A DNA stretch of 64,000 bases, taken from Epiperipatus broadwayi. Taxonomy: Eukaryota; Onychophora; Udeonychophora; Euonychophora; Peripatidae. A program made the translations under genes and the position numbers. The DNA is taken from NCBI GenBank assembly GCA_028023455.1, contig JAQFVV010012497.1:62001-126000 (forward strand), written 5' to 3'. The notes below the pieces were generated by a model. It did not search any database, was not told the DNA's origin, and was given only the letters and a program-made list of their open reading frames with translations. Shown piece after piece: positions 23,078 to 35,000 of this stretch. How positions within the stretch are numbered: position 1 is the stretch's first letter; each line of letters opens with the position of its first letter.

Positions 23078-24727
23078 TTTGGATTTTAGTATCAAACCTT
23101 TATTTTACAAATTGTCCTTGAAATGTAGATTATAAATAAGAATTTCCTTAAAAATATTTGAACTTTACAAATACAAAAAAAAGAAAAAACCAATATACTC
23201 AGAATGACTTTTTCTTATTGGACAATTATGATACTGCTTATTAAATGTTACTAATAAAAAATAATTATGAAGTATTTGTTAACTGAACTTCATTTTCAAA
23301 CCACAAAGGAATTATAATAAAGTCACTGTAAATAAACCATCACAAAATTTCATACTATAATTTGTGAAAACATGATTACCATTTATATATTCTTGATTGT
23401 CTTTTTAAAAACAAACATCCAAATAAAATAAGTGTAATCATAAATATATTTTTAAATACAAAATTTTATAAAAATTCTATGAAATATATATAATTTTTAT
23501 TTGGAAGTATAAACAAATTCAAAGTACTCTTGAAGCTAAAAAAACAAAGAATCTTATCAATTAGCAACATCATCAGCTCATTTGTAGTTTATGCAAGTGA
23601 CATAAGAATTTTTTTAACTAATCAATAGTTCGTTTCTGCAATCAAATGAATGCACAAATGGCAAAATAGAATGACGAGATAGCCATAAGTGAAACAAAGC
23701 CAAAAGTGACAGTAGCAATATTTTCTAATAAATTATAGATCACAATTATTGAAATGATAGATATTAATATAGGAATAGCTATTGCAGTGATTTAAAATAT
23801 TGTCTGACTAATATCATAAGTATAAAATGCAAAGCTAGCAAATAGTTTGTTTGCTATTTATTCAGTTATCCAGCTATGTAGCTAATTCCTTCTCATTTGA
23901 TTTTATTCCATTTATTAAAGCCAATATGCTTGTACTTTGGATAATGATCATCACTGGCTTTATTACCAATCATCATAACAATCGCATACAGCCAAAATGG
24001 GAGGGGGGGGGGCTGAAAAGATTATCAATACCATCCTCATTTATTCATGTTATTTATAAAATGGACCATCCAATGTGTAGTTGCTTATTTTACATGTTTA
24101 CAAATAGTCCATTATCCCATTACAATATATAGAGTATGTATAATAAAGTATTTATAAAACATATTTTGGTTTACCCATTTTACATATTAGAAAGCATAAA
24201 TGATAAAACATCTATACATCAGTTTATCCTAGTTTGCAACCATTTCTAATGTATTTAAAAAAAGTGGTTGATTTCATTATATATTTTACACAAAATTATT
24301 TTTTCTTGCGTGTCTCATGAATATTTTATTTTATAAGACAGTACTTTTAATGGGTGAATACACATTTCATGTAGATCTAATTTACAAGTGCTTTGTAAAT
24401 CTGGATATTTACCCAATACATACTACTCATGCTAAATGTTCTTATCCTAGTTACACTAGCCCTTAAAGCATACAAAAAATACAGGTCATGAAACAAATTT
24501 TATGTTGGTAATTATAAAAAGGGCACATGATGAAATATTATAATATAAACCCCAAAACATAACTGATATTTATTACTCAGGATAAAATAAATATTGAAAA
24601 ATGAATAAGGGATACATAATTAATATCAAAAGCATCTGTTGTTATAGATAGAAAATAAAGAATCAACACTAGAAACAAATAAACATGTGATAAAACATGA
24701 TATCAGTAATTATCATTACAATTAAGC

Positions 24728-24816
24728 CAACTTTTTTGTGTATGTCAAAGCATCGGCCGGAAAGCGAACCCAGGACCTTTGTGAGATAGCTAATCATCAT
24801 CTCACCAATACCAAAC
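24728..24816 (-). mobile_element. tRNA-derived SINE (minus strand)
   Basis: Minus strand: a tRNA-like head containing GGTATTGGTGAGATGATG, then a B-box arm CCTGGGTTCGCTTTCCGG, then the tail CCGATGCTTTGACATACA and an A-rich end. The tail matches that at 52,930 (CCGATGCTATGACATATG), placing both in one family. Confidence 0.7.
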
Positions 24817-25625
24817 TTCCATTATATTATGAAAGCATTTGTATAAGCATACTGAAGTGCAAAAATAACTAATAAACCTATAAAAAAAGCTGGAATAATT
24901 ATATCAATGCTGACCACCATCAATGTTCTGGGCCACCTGGTACAGCAAATATACTGACAATGTACTAATTATCATCCTAAAACTAATGGATTTTAAAAGT
25001 AACTTATGACACTAACAGCATCTAAATAATTCTAAAAAAAATCCATCCATCATTAGTCTGGAACTAGCTTTAAGATCATAAAAATCCTAGTCATTATGAA
25101 AATACATTAAATTGTACTATCATTAAACAACTTCATTGGAATAATTTAAATACTAAACAAATATAATATCCATTTGCTTGGTCTAATATTAAAAAATGTG
25201 ACGTTTTACAATAAAAGTAAAATATTTCAATTACTAATTTTAACTATTTTTATCTTACAAATCAAGTTTTATTCTTAATAGTAAACAAAAGTTTCTAAAA
25301 TAAATGTTCCTTAACTCTTTAAAGTCCTTTGAAAGTTCTTTTCAGAGCACTCTTTAAATTGTAAACAAAATCTTTCAGGATAAAGAAATATCTTGTTGAA
25401 AGTACTTTTAATTTTTATCTTCACAACTTTCCAAAATTTATTTCCTGGATTAATTGCTTTGTTTCAAAAGTTGTTTATTCTTAAAATAGTGCAGCCAAGG
25501 TTAAATACTTTTTGTTGTGGCAGTAAGTAAAAATATTTGTGTTTTATTCACTAGCCAATTTCTCTCATTATCTGCTTTATAAATTTGTGAAACATCTCTC
25601 ATGTATGAAGTACAGCATTGGAGTC

Positions 25626-25711
25626 TCAGAATTTAGTGTTTTTATATAGATTGCCAGTAAATAATTTCTGAACTTCATCAATAGCAAATGGTGTCTTGAC
25701 TCGTATATGGA
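25626..25711 (-). CDS. Possible terminal exon of an unrecognised minus-strand gene
   Basis: An acceptor-like TATTTCACAG (AG at 25,713-25,712) opens 86 nt reading HIRVKTPFAIDEVQKLFTGN and then LYKNTKF with a TGA at 25,628-25,626. A minus-strand AATAAA lies about 80 bp further on (25,548-25,543). The amino acid mix is protein-like rather than AT-random. It lies inside the 10.9-kb WD40 intron in antisense. No partner exon was found with confidence, so this may be a pseudoexon or a chance frame. Confidence 0.3.
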
Positions 25712-26747
25712 CTGTGAAATATCAGTGTGCTATCCTATTTCTTCTCAGAACTTCAAAACTATATCAATTTAGAAACTAGCAACTGTCCTTTTGAAGCTGA
25801 CTTTCTACATACATTAGTCTCATCACCAACTATATCAAACACATTATTTATGATAAACATGAAGGGATTTAAAAACAAAATGATTCAAATTAAATAGCAA
25901 TATAACTTTATTACAAAATATAAATAAAACAATACAAAACATCCTAAGCTTTGATCTATCATGTTTTTATTTATCAAATATTTTCTTGATCTGTACTATT
26001 TCTACTATATCTTGTCAATATTAAAAATTATGAATAAAATCAGTGTATCACTATTCAAACATACCTGTAAGACAATTTATGACAACTGTAAAGCAATAAT
26101 ACATTATGTTAAACATGCAAGTTTTATCTGTCACCTTGATTTGTTAAAACATTTCACAAGTTTGGCAGGAATTTTGAATGACTATTTCAAATTAAAATTA
26201 ATTCTTATAAACCCATAAGTGATGAAAGCATCTCTTTACTCTTCTGTAAAATATTTGCCTGTCATTTTAAAAGGAAAATATCTTTGCAATAGAATACACA
26301 CACACTTCCATGTTTTTTACATTAAAAAAACTATATTCAGCTATGTAAAATATAACTATTCATACATTGTAGCTATTAATGCTTCCAATATCATATAAGA
26401 TATTCATTTCTTCAAGTTCATATATATGCAATAATTATTTCTTTGCTTAAATTATACATGAAACTCCAGAGATCTTGATGCGTTAATATAAAAATTTAAT
26501 GTAACATGAGGACTATGTTCTACAACAGTTAAAACAAATAAAGCAGCACTATTTTTTTTTAAGAACTATATGATTACTAATCACTGCATTGAACTTGCAT
26601 TTTAATTTGGTGGATTCTTAATTTTAGTACAAACATTTTTTTTTTATGATCAATGTGTTGCAAAATAAAGAGATCCCTCAACATACTCTCTAACATCTGT
26701 ACATTGTTAAAACAATCGCATGTTTTGATCATACCTGTTACATATAA

Positions 26748-27475
26748 TCATTAGAAACCACCAGTAAACACATAAACATTCACAATAAGAATAGTAATCA
26801 ATATTTCTCACTGCTGCCAAGGCAACCTTCTCACCATTTAATAGCAAGAATGGAAATCCCATTCTTACTAATGGTCCATTGAATATATATGGACGCTTAA
26901 AGATTGCAACTTGACTATAGAGTATGAAATATTGATACAATGAAGTTTAAATAAACCTCTTTAAACATGAAATAAACATGTCACTGTAATGCAGACTAAT
27001 AAATAGTCAATTATAACATTACAAACTGCAATACTTTTAAATTGCTTATGTATTATTTAAATAATAAGTGAAATAATGCTTAAAGCTATTTGGGATAATT
27101 AGTAACCATTAGAAACCACATATACATTTCACTTATTATTTAAATAATACATAGCAATTTAAAAGTATTGCAGTTTGTAATGTTATAATTGACTATTTAT
27201 TAGTCTGCATTACGGTGTTTATTTCATGATTAAAGAGGTTTATTTAAACTTCATTGTATCAATATTTCACACTCTGTAGTCAAGTTGAAATCTTTAAGCG
27301 TCCATATATATTCAATGGACCATTAGTAAGAATGGGATTTCCATTCTTGCTATTAAAAGGTGAGGTTGCCTTGACAGCAGTGAGAAATATTGATTACTAT
27401 TCTTATTGTGAATGTTTGTGGTTACTGGTGGTTTCTAATGGTTACTAATTATCCCAAATAGCTTTAAGCATTATT
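26748..27475. repeat. Large foldback repeat, about 325-bp arms
   Basis: The left arm 26,748-27,074 and right arm 27,125-27,444 are reverse complements with few differences. The 50-bp spacer is itself the reverse complement of 27,427-27,475 just beyond the right arm, so the unit is repeated in a head-to-head pattern. Each arm has an open frame containing FKRPYIFNGPLVRMGFPFLL. All six differences I can see between the arms in that frame change or remove residues, so it does not look selected as protein. It sits in the last intron of the WD40 gene. Confidence 0.9.
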
Positions 27476-27670
27476 TCTGTTATATATAGTACAGTATATG
27501 CAAAATAATTTGCCAAAAATATTCAACATCAATAGTGTAGCAGTCAAACAAGTTGTAATTTATACAAGGTCATTAATATATGTAAAGATTATATTTAATA
27601 ATCCAGGGTTTAATCCAAAAAAAAATTGATATTTTTTGTATACTAAACAATACTTTTTCCCTCCTTTTAG

Positions 27671-27746
27671 ACTTCTCATTAATACAGAAGCAAGAATACA
27701 AATGCTCATTTTTGACAAAGTTCAATGGGTCTATGAACACCAATAG
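27671..27746 (+). CDS. WD40-repeat protein, last coding exon
   Basis: The acceptor TTTTTCCCTCCTTTTAG is excellent. The exon completes the split Arg codon from 16,814 and reads LLINTEARIQMLIFDKVQWV then YEHQ and TAG at 27,744-27,746. Together the two exons give KNRLLINTEA across the junction with an intact frame through a 10.9-kb intron. The short beta-rich ending after the last blade is what an F-box/WD10-like protein would show, but the subfamily is not certain. The gene is convergent with ATF4, whose stop is 3.5 kb away. Confidence 0.75.
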
Positions 27747-27780
27747 ATGTTTTAAGGTATATTAGATATAGTAATAGTGA

Positions 27781-27786
27781 AATAAA
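27781..27786 (+). terminator. Polyadenylation signal AATAAA of the WD40 gene
   Basis: AATAAA begins 35 bp after the WD40 stop codon, and a T-rich stretch follows. Confidence 0.7.
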
Positions 27787-27789
27787 ATT

Positions 27790-29895
27790 TTGTAAGACTA
27801 TTACAATAAATGTTCATATTGATCATTCTCATTTTTTATTATTCTATTTCAATAAAAAAGCACTTTCTGAATATATACTCTCAAAAGTAGTTCTTTCTTC
27901 ACCTATTCCATAACCATCTACTGTAAACAAAAAACACTAGATGTTAAAATTATATTATTTGCAGATTTTGTTTCTAGCTTTTTCCTATTAGCAGGCATTA
28001 CAATATATATAGTCAGACTGAAATATGTTAAGCAACATTATTTAAAAATTAAACATTTAAAATGTTTACAATTCTCTACATTTAAAATGTATAGCACAAT
28101 CTGAGCGGTTAATTTTATAATCAACTGAATCTTTTATTGTATTTTTGACATTTTTAAATTAATTTACAAAATTATATATTTAAAATAGTTGAAGTGCAGT
28201 AATTTTCAAATTTAAAAATTTTTAACATTTGTATTTGTTGATAAAGTCAGGGATTTATAATAAAAATAGATTCCCAAAAAATATTGCTAGAATTAAAAAA
28301 TTTGAAGTCTACTGTGAATAGTAAGTGCTTTTTTAAGGTTTAGCAAGATCTCATATGATCACTTGTAGTTTAAATGTATTTTTTGATTTGCTATTTATGA
28401 CATTTTTTTCTTTTTCAAACATTGTAATACTTATTGTAAGAAAGTAGTAGTGATTCCAGTTAGAAGCCATTCTAAACACATGTAATTTTTTTTACAATTT
28501 TATATTTTTTTTATATAATAAAATTTTAATAATACTTATGATAAAACTCAAATATATCCTAAAATACTTTTCTTAGAAGCAGTATCAGATACCAGTTGTA
28601 GCATGGACATTACAAAAATCGAAGATTATAGCCATAAAACAAAACCTAAGTAGAATGTAAATTACTAATGATCACACTACACTCTTTCTCAAATGCTTCT
28701 AAAAATTTTAAGATTTTAAATAGGAGCAGTCAGTTCTTTTATTAAGAAAATGTATCTAATTACATTCTTCAAGTTTTTTCTATATGCTTGTTCTCTCGAG
28801 ATACTATTGTGTAGTATTTTTAATGCTTGTAGAATTAAAATAATTTAATTTAAAATTATAAGCAGTTTCATAAATTTAAATTTGAGTAATCAACCTGGCA
28901 TTGCCCATATATACAAGTTAGAGTCAATATTCTACTTTTTATTGAAATTTTTAATTAATCCACGATACAATCTACCTTCAATTTTCTTGACAATCAACTT
29001 GTACATCTTCAAATTGTGAAGTGATAATATTTCTCGTTTTAAACATTTATTTGAGCACATATAGGGAGTATTAAATAAAAATTATCTTTAATTTTGTATA
29101 ACCTAATCTGTTGAACCAAGATTTTTTTGTTTTTTGTCAAAAATTAGAATATTAACCAATATTTCAAAATGCATGTATTTTTTGTTTCAATTAATGTAGA
29201 TTAACTTAGGCATTAAAACTAATTTGTACTTTAACTCTATAAAAGTCTATAGTTGATAGATGTGGAAAAATTAATAGAAACCTATTAAAAACTAGATACA
29301 AATAATTTAATGATTCTTTACTGAAATACATGTATATAGTATTTTCTTATATTTCAAAATAATCCACATTTCTATTTGTAAAATTTCAGTGTTTATGTCA
29401 AATTTTAACACTATTAAAAATCCACGGTTAATATAAAACTACATTTTATAACATTGATTTTAATTTTGCAAACAAAAAATTGCAAAGCATAGTTCATAAT
29501 TTTAAAATCTTTAAAACTACTATTAAAAATCTTTGAATGACATTTGTTTTATCCAAACTTGATTCTCAAATCAATTGGTATTTTTTAGCAAAAAAATGTG
29601 ACATATTGTGCAAATATGAATGAAGTGGTAGTTATTCCTTGTACTCAATTCCCCTTCCCCCATTCAATTATCCAATAGAACAAACTATATTATAACAAAC
29701 CGATATAGGTAAATTTTAAAAAAAAATCTGAGTGCTTGTCAACCAATATTCTTAAAAGCATTTACACTTTCAACACAAACTGTTTCCCAAATCTTCAAAG
29801 TAGCCTAAGATAGTAGGGTCAATTTTTTTTTAAAAATTTGGAGGGCAGAAACTTAAAACCTAATATTCATAAACCATCCCTGAAAATATATTTAT
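27790..29895. other. Intergenic region between the convergent WD40 and ATF4 genes
   Basis: Very AT-rich. I see no gene or clear repeat in it. Confidence 0.4.
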
Positions 29896-29899
29896 TATT

Positions 29900-30390
29900 C
29901 TCAATAATGAACATTTCTGTCATGTAAATTTCACTATACCACTCATTCAAGGTAAGGATTGATTTCTAACCATTTTTTAACATCTTGTGGAGGGATGTAA
30001 TCATAAACATGACCAGACATGTGAAAAAAAAGATGTACAGAAATATTCATTATTGAATATCTCTATCTAATGAATGACTATTAAAAATTAATATACTTCA
30101 ATCAAGTGATGTGTCAAAATTGTGAGGGCAAGTTTCACACCAAATTAACTGTAGTAATTTGCTAACTATATATATATACTGAACCATGATAAAGATATGA
30201 GATTATGGTCAGGGCCAATTGACGAGTGTTGGTTCAGCATGAAATGTACATCTTGAGAATCATATATCTTTTTTACATCTGATATGTTTATGATTACACA
30301 CTCCACAAGATGTTAAAACCGGATAGAAACCAGTTCTTTGTACGAGTGGTGTAGTGAAATTTATACTACAGAAATACTATTCATAAAGTG
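29900..30390 (+). mobile_element. TIR element of about 490 bp carrying a hammerhead-like module
   Basis: The left end (AAATTTCACTATACCACTC, TTAACATCTTGTGGAG, TAATCATAAACAT) is mirrored at the right end (ATGTTTATGATTACA, CTCCACAAGATGTTAA, GTGTAGTGAAATTTA), giving diverged inverted repeats of about 100 bp. The middle contains TTGACGA, the hairpin GTGTT-GGTTC-AGCAT and GAAA at 30,219-30,244. A second diverged copy is at 61.7-62.0 kb. Non-coding. Confidence 0.7.
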
Positions 30391-31250
30391 TTTTCCAGGA
30401 ATCACTCCAGATAAAGATTAGAAGGCATAAAATATTGCATATCCTATATTCGATTTGCAAGTTGTTAAAATAACTCCTCTATGAATCATGAAGCTAAAGG
30501 GGGAAAATATAAGAAAATGATTTAAATATGAACAATTTCATTATATTCCACTCTTTTGTCAAAGTTCTTAGATTTTTAATCTCTTTCAATTTATTTAATC
30601 ATGCAGTCTTCCACTATTTTTGAATCCAAATACATTTTTTTTAATACCCATTATTTTTATTACCACAAATGTAAGCTCATCTTTATCATATCAATCAAGT
30701 TTATATTAAATTTTACTCTAGAAGCAGATAAATCACTCATATTATTCTTTTATTTCTAAAATCTGTCCATTTCATTAATCTTAAAAAATTTTTTTTATTG
30801 AATAACATTTCTAATAGTATATATATTGGGTAGGATTTTAATATCCAATTTACACATTTGAAAATTCTTGTATTTTAATCTATTAGAAACTTATAAATGA
30901 TGGGATTAATTCAATTTTAAAATAAATTTTCAGCATTTTTTTTAAAAAAAAGCTTATGAAATTAAATTTATTAAATATATTTCTCTACCATTTATAGTAT
31001 AAATCAAAAAAATTTATATTAAAATTATCTGCTCAAAGATTAGGATTAATAAGCAATAGGGTAATTTATCATTACTTGATACAACTTATTTATCCCAAAT
31101 AATTTAATAAAAGTTTAGGAAAAAAGTAAACTTAAAAGATATGTAGGTTCATAATTTAATTGGCAATCTACATAATTTTAAAAATAAGTTACATATATTA
31201 TAACTACAGAATTTGTGACAGGCACCAAGTTGGATTTTTTTTATGACTTG

Positions 31251-32035
31251 TCATTTTTTTTGCTTACATTCAATTAGTTCTTTCATTAATTCTTTTAAAT
31301 AATTGACTTCCCGGCTAATCTCAGAAACTTTAATTTTTAATTCTGTGTTTCGTAATTCTTCAGCCTCATACTGCTGATCCAAATCATCAAGTTCAGCTCT
31401 TTTTTTTTGGCGGTACCTAGTGGCAGCATTCCGATTTTGACAGCGTTTACGATCCTTTTTGCAGCCTTTATTGGTTACATCTTTTTTAATAGTCTTTGAT
31501 TCCATACTTGACAATTTTGCAGCCTTTTCTTTAATATGAATTTTGCATTTATTAATTTTAGGTTTAGAAACTATTTCTTCTATACTGCTATTATCACTGT
31601 TAAATAATTTTAAACAAGATTGTTCATAAACTTCCATGTCTAAGTCAGTATTGCTACCATTATTTTGAGAATTAAAACTGGAATTGGGACTATCAATTTC
31701 AGTGAAATAATTAACTTCAGGTGCCATAGAAGAAGCAGGATTGATGATTGGATCACTTTTTTGTAAAAATGCTTTATCAGTAATATGTTTTTTAACAAAC
31801 TCCTGTGATAAAAATTCATTTCTCAATTGACTTTCAGGAGAAGCAGGAGGTGTCAATTCTGCAGTTTTGAAAAAATCAGTCTCCAGGTCCAATTTGGGAT
31901 TGCAAGAGACATCTATGTCAGAATAATAATCAAGATCATCTAAATTTAAGGTAGAAGTTGCAGAATTATTCATCATCAAATCCATCAATTTAAAATCCAT
32001 TTTCTCCAACATCCAATCATTAAAGGAGTCATCAT
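31251..32035 (-). CDS. ATF4: ATF4-type bZIP transcription factor, exon with bZIP domain
   Basis: This is the main exon of a nuclear stress-response transcription factor that binds CRE/AARE sites as a bZIP dimer. After the acceptor (T-rich tract, AATAG, AG at 32,037-32,036) it reads DDSFNDWMLEKMDFK. DWMLEKMD is the ATF4 signature, at residues 84-91 of the joined 338-residue model, close to its place in vertebrate ATF4. ELTPPASPESQL follows. The C-terminus has basic region NRNAATRYRQKKRAEL (about 278-293) and a leucine-type coiled coil ending VNYLKELMKELIE. AATRYRQKKR is typical of ATF4/ATF5. A canonical DSGxxxS degron is not present; DSPNSSFNS is the nearest run. Stop TGA is at 31,253-31,251. 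Candidate polyadenylation hexamers on the minus strand are near 31,160 (ATTAAA) and 30,972 (AATAAA). Confidence 0.92.
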
Positions 32036-35000
32036 CTATTAAAAAAAAAAAATTTTTTTTAAAATAAACAATTACTAACATTTGTTTAATTTTTTTATAA
32101 AAATTTTTAAAATTAAGTTTATATATTCAAGATTAACACAAATGCTAATGAGAAACATACACCATGATTTAGGACACGTGAATTAGATAATTTATTTTCA
32201 GATATTAAGAAATGCTAATGGAATTGTCAATATGAGATTTTTGCAAGATGTCAATTTTTTTTTTTTAAAAAACCCAGCTGACTACTAAGATTGTAAATAA
32301 AACAGCATTTTATAGTTGTATTCATTTTTGCAAATTGAGATAAATTATTGCTAAGTAATTTAAAATTTTCTTCCAGATAATCTTTTATCACATTGCAGTA
32401 TAATAGATCCTTTCACTGCTCACTATTCATGTTGCACTCCAATATTTTTTTTTAATTTTGCCTTTATTTACTATGTACGAGAACATTTTTATAGAATTTA
32501 AGCACAAAGTAAGCTAATGATTTTTCATTGTACAAAGTTTCTGCAAATTTATCTACATCATCAAATGAGAACATAATATTTTTCATACCTCTAAAAACCC
32601 TTCAGAAATCATGCTAGCATTTACAATATATAATATATACTGATAAAGTTTGCTTTTCCATATATTAAAAAGTTATAAATTTTGTTGTCATTACTATTTA
32701 ATAATTGACATTTGTACTGCAGGAGTAAATAAGATTGAAATTAGTTGCACTCTTCATATTAATCTATTGGAAATATCTTTTAGCAATACTAATAAAAATT
32801 TAATTTTGAACATTCAACTCTATTAGTTTCATTTATCTAGCCAATAAAATTTATTTAAGCAGACATGGGAGTGCTTTCCAATGACCTTTAAAATATTTCA
32901 ATTGCTTTCATTAAAAAAGGGAATGGTTTTTAATTCTTTATATGCAAAAACAAAAAAAAAGTTCTTAAAAATATTTTGAGTTATTTCTATATTTGAATCA
33001 AAAGATAGGGGGAAATGTTTAAATAGGTAGATGAATTTACCATAAAAAGTATCCTCCCCCCTTCCTAGTCTTGTGGCAACATGCAAATATTGTAACCAGC
33101 TGAAACAGTAATTAAATTAATATGTTCAATGACAAATGCATAACTGCATGGAATAAGAATATAGGCCATCTTGGCTATGAGAAAGGAAGAATAAAATATT
33201 TCTAAAAAAATATACAATTTGGCATAACTTTCAATTAATCAGCTTAATGTATGCTGTATTTTTTCATACTTATTTAATTACATTTGAAAACCTCATAGAA
33301 AAAAAAAAAAATACAGACTGTAATTTCTAAATTGAAAAATATTTATACCAGAATGTTTATTCACAAAGCAATATGTTGGAAATGATTTAGTATGTGTGTA
33401 AGTAAATCAATCTTTTTTTGTTTATTAAAAACCACATGAATACAACAAAAGTTGTAAGAGAAACTGTAATAATGCTGGTCAGTCATCAATCCCTAACTAA
33501 TCATGTAATTAAAAGTGATTAAGCCATTTGCAGCAAAAGTGGAAGTTTAATGTTTTATAAAAGCACAATAGTATATTGTGTCTTAATATTTATAATGAAC
33601 TCAAATTTGCTGTTCAAATAAAATACCAATGTAAAATTTTGTTGAGATACAAAAATTTGAAGGGGAGGGGGGTGAGAGCTTATTTCATTTAAGAAATTTA
33701 ACTATACTACCTTAATTGTTGTTAATCATTTCTGTAGCTACCTGTCATTTTTCAAGTAATAGTTTCACTAGTTCATTTATCAGATCCCATTAAGATAAAT
33801 ACTTTCTGTAATAAAATTTATTTTTGACCATTTAAAATTAATAGATGGCAGCTGATATTACTGATATCTGTACAACTCAAGCAGGATGTTCCTTTATTAA
33901 ATTTAGAAGAAAATTTCGGGAGGGGGAGGGGAATAAAACATTACTTTTTATATATATAAAATTCCCTTGAAAATTACTTTCAAATACACATTCATTTCAT
34001 AAACTGAACATTTTACATTTCTTATAAAAGTTCAAGATGTTTTAAGATTTTACTTTACATTTCATGCTGGAAGAGTAGATTTTCCATTGTGTGTATGTAT
34101 GTTATAAGTTGAATGAAATAAATAATAAATTATATCTTTATTTCAATTTTTTTTTTACTCATAATGTGAAAGTGATGATACATTCTGAGCTTTAAAAAGT
34201 TTTTGATGGCTTGTGTAAAGAAACCAATGGGTGTTTCATTCTAAGTGTTGTCACTTTCAAGTTTTTTTTTATTTTTCAAATGAAATTTATGTTCCTATAA
34301 CTCATTTTTTATTTAAGTTCAATGTGTATGAAGTAAAATTTGATAGCACACAAAAAATATATAACACTCTTAATATTTAGATGATTAATTATTTTCATTG
34401 ATATCTTAGGTCTGGAAACAATCTCATTTTCCATATATACAATGTATTTTTTACACAAATTTTTTTTATACATAATTTTCAGGAACCAATCTATGTGTAA
34501 AGAGAATTAGGAGTATATACAAATATTAAAAACCAAAAATTGTTCATATTAAAATATATATATTCCTCATAGATCATGTGTGAATATATAAGTAATATTG
34601 CATATACAAGCTATCATCTACATAATGTACAGTACAGAAAACCTAGCATTCTGAACTACCCACTGATTTACATAATCAAGAGGATATTGAAACCAAATGC
34701 AGTGGATAAGGAAATTAATGTTTTGCATGGATACAATATTTTTTACTGAAAGTGTAAGGATTCAAATGCACCCATCAATCTTGCAATTAGGACATTTTAA
34801 AATTTAATGACAAGCACTTACACATCATGTAAACTCCAATAAAGTTTGAATCTTTGTTCAACATTATATGTATATATATAAAAGACCAAATATTCTGCAA
34901 GATACATGTAGTTTGGATAAAAAAAAAAAAAATGAAGTACTTAGAATACCACCAATCATCCTGTATAGGAAAATTTGATATTAAAACATCAACACTGCTG

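Noticed and set aside
23640-24010. Minus-strand hydrophobic frames resembling membrane segments (IPILISIISIIVIYNLLEN), followed by a possible last exon LQEYFEFVYTSK near 23.54 kb
   Set aside because: AT-rich DNA readily encodes Ile/Leu/Phe runs; no good donor and no recognisable family.
25780-25870. Minus-strand frame VGDETNVCRKSASKGQLLVS as a partner exon of 25,626
   Set aside because: The best donor would leave an 18-nt exon; not credible without transcript evidence.
26707-27448. Two similar open frames in the foldback arms as a protein gene
   Set aside because: All visible differences between them are replacement or indel changes, with no silent ones; they are simply the two arms of the inverted repeat.
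32570-32600. 25-nt microexon on the minus strand within the ATF4 intron
   Set aside because: Weak acceptor, not needed to keep the ATF4 frame, which joins directly between 40,070 and 32,035.
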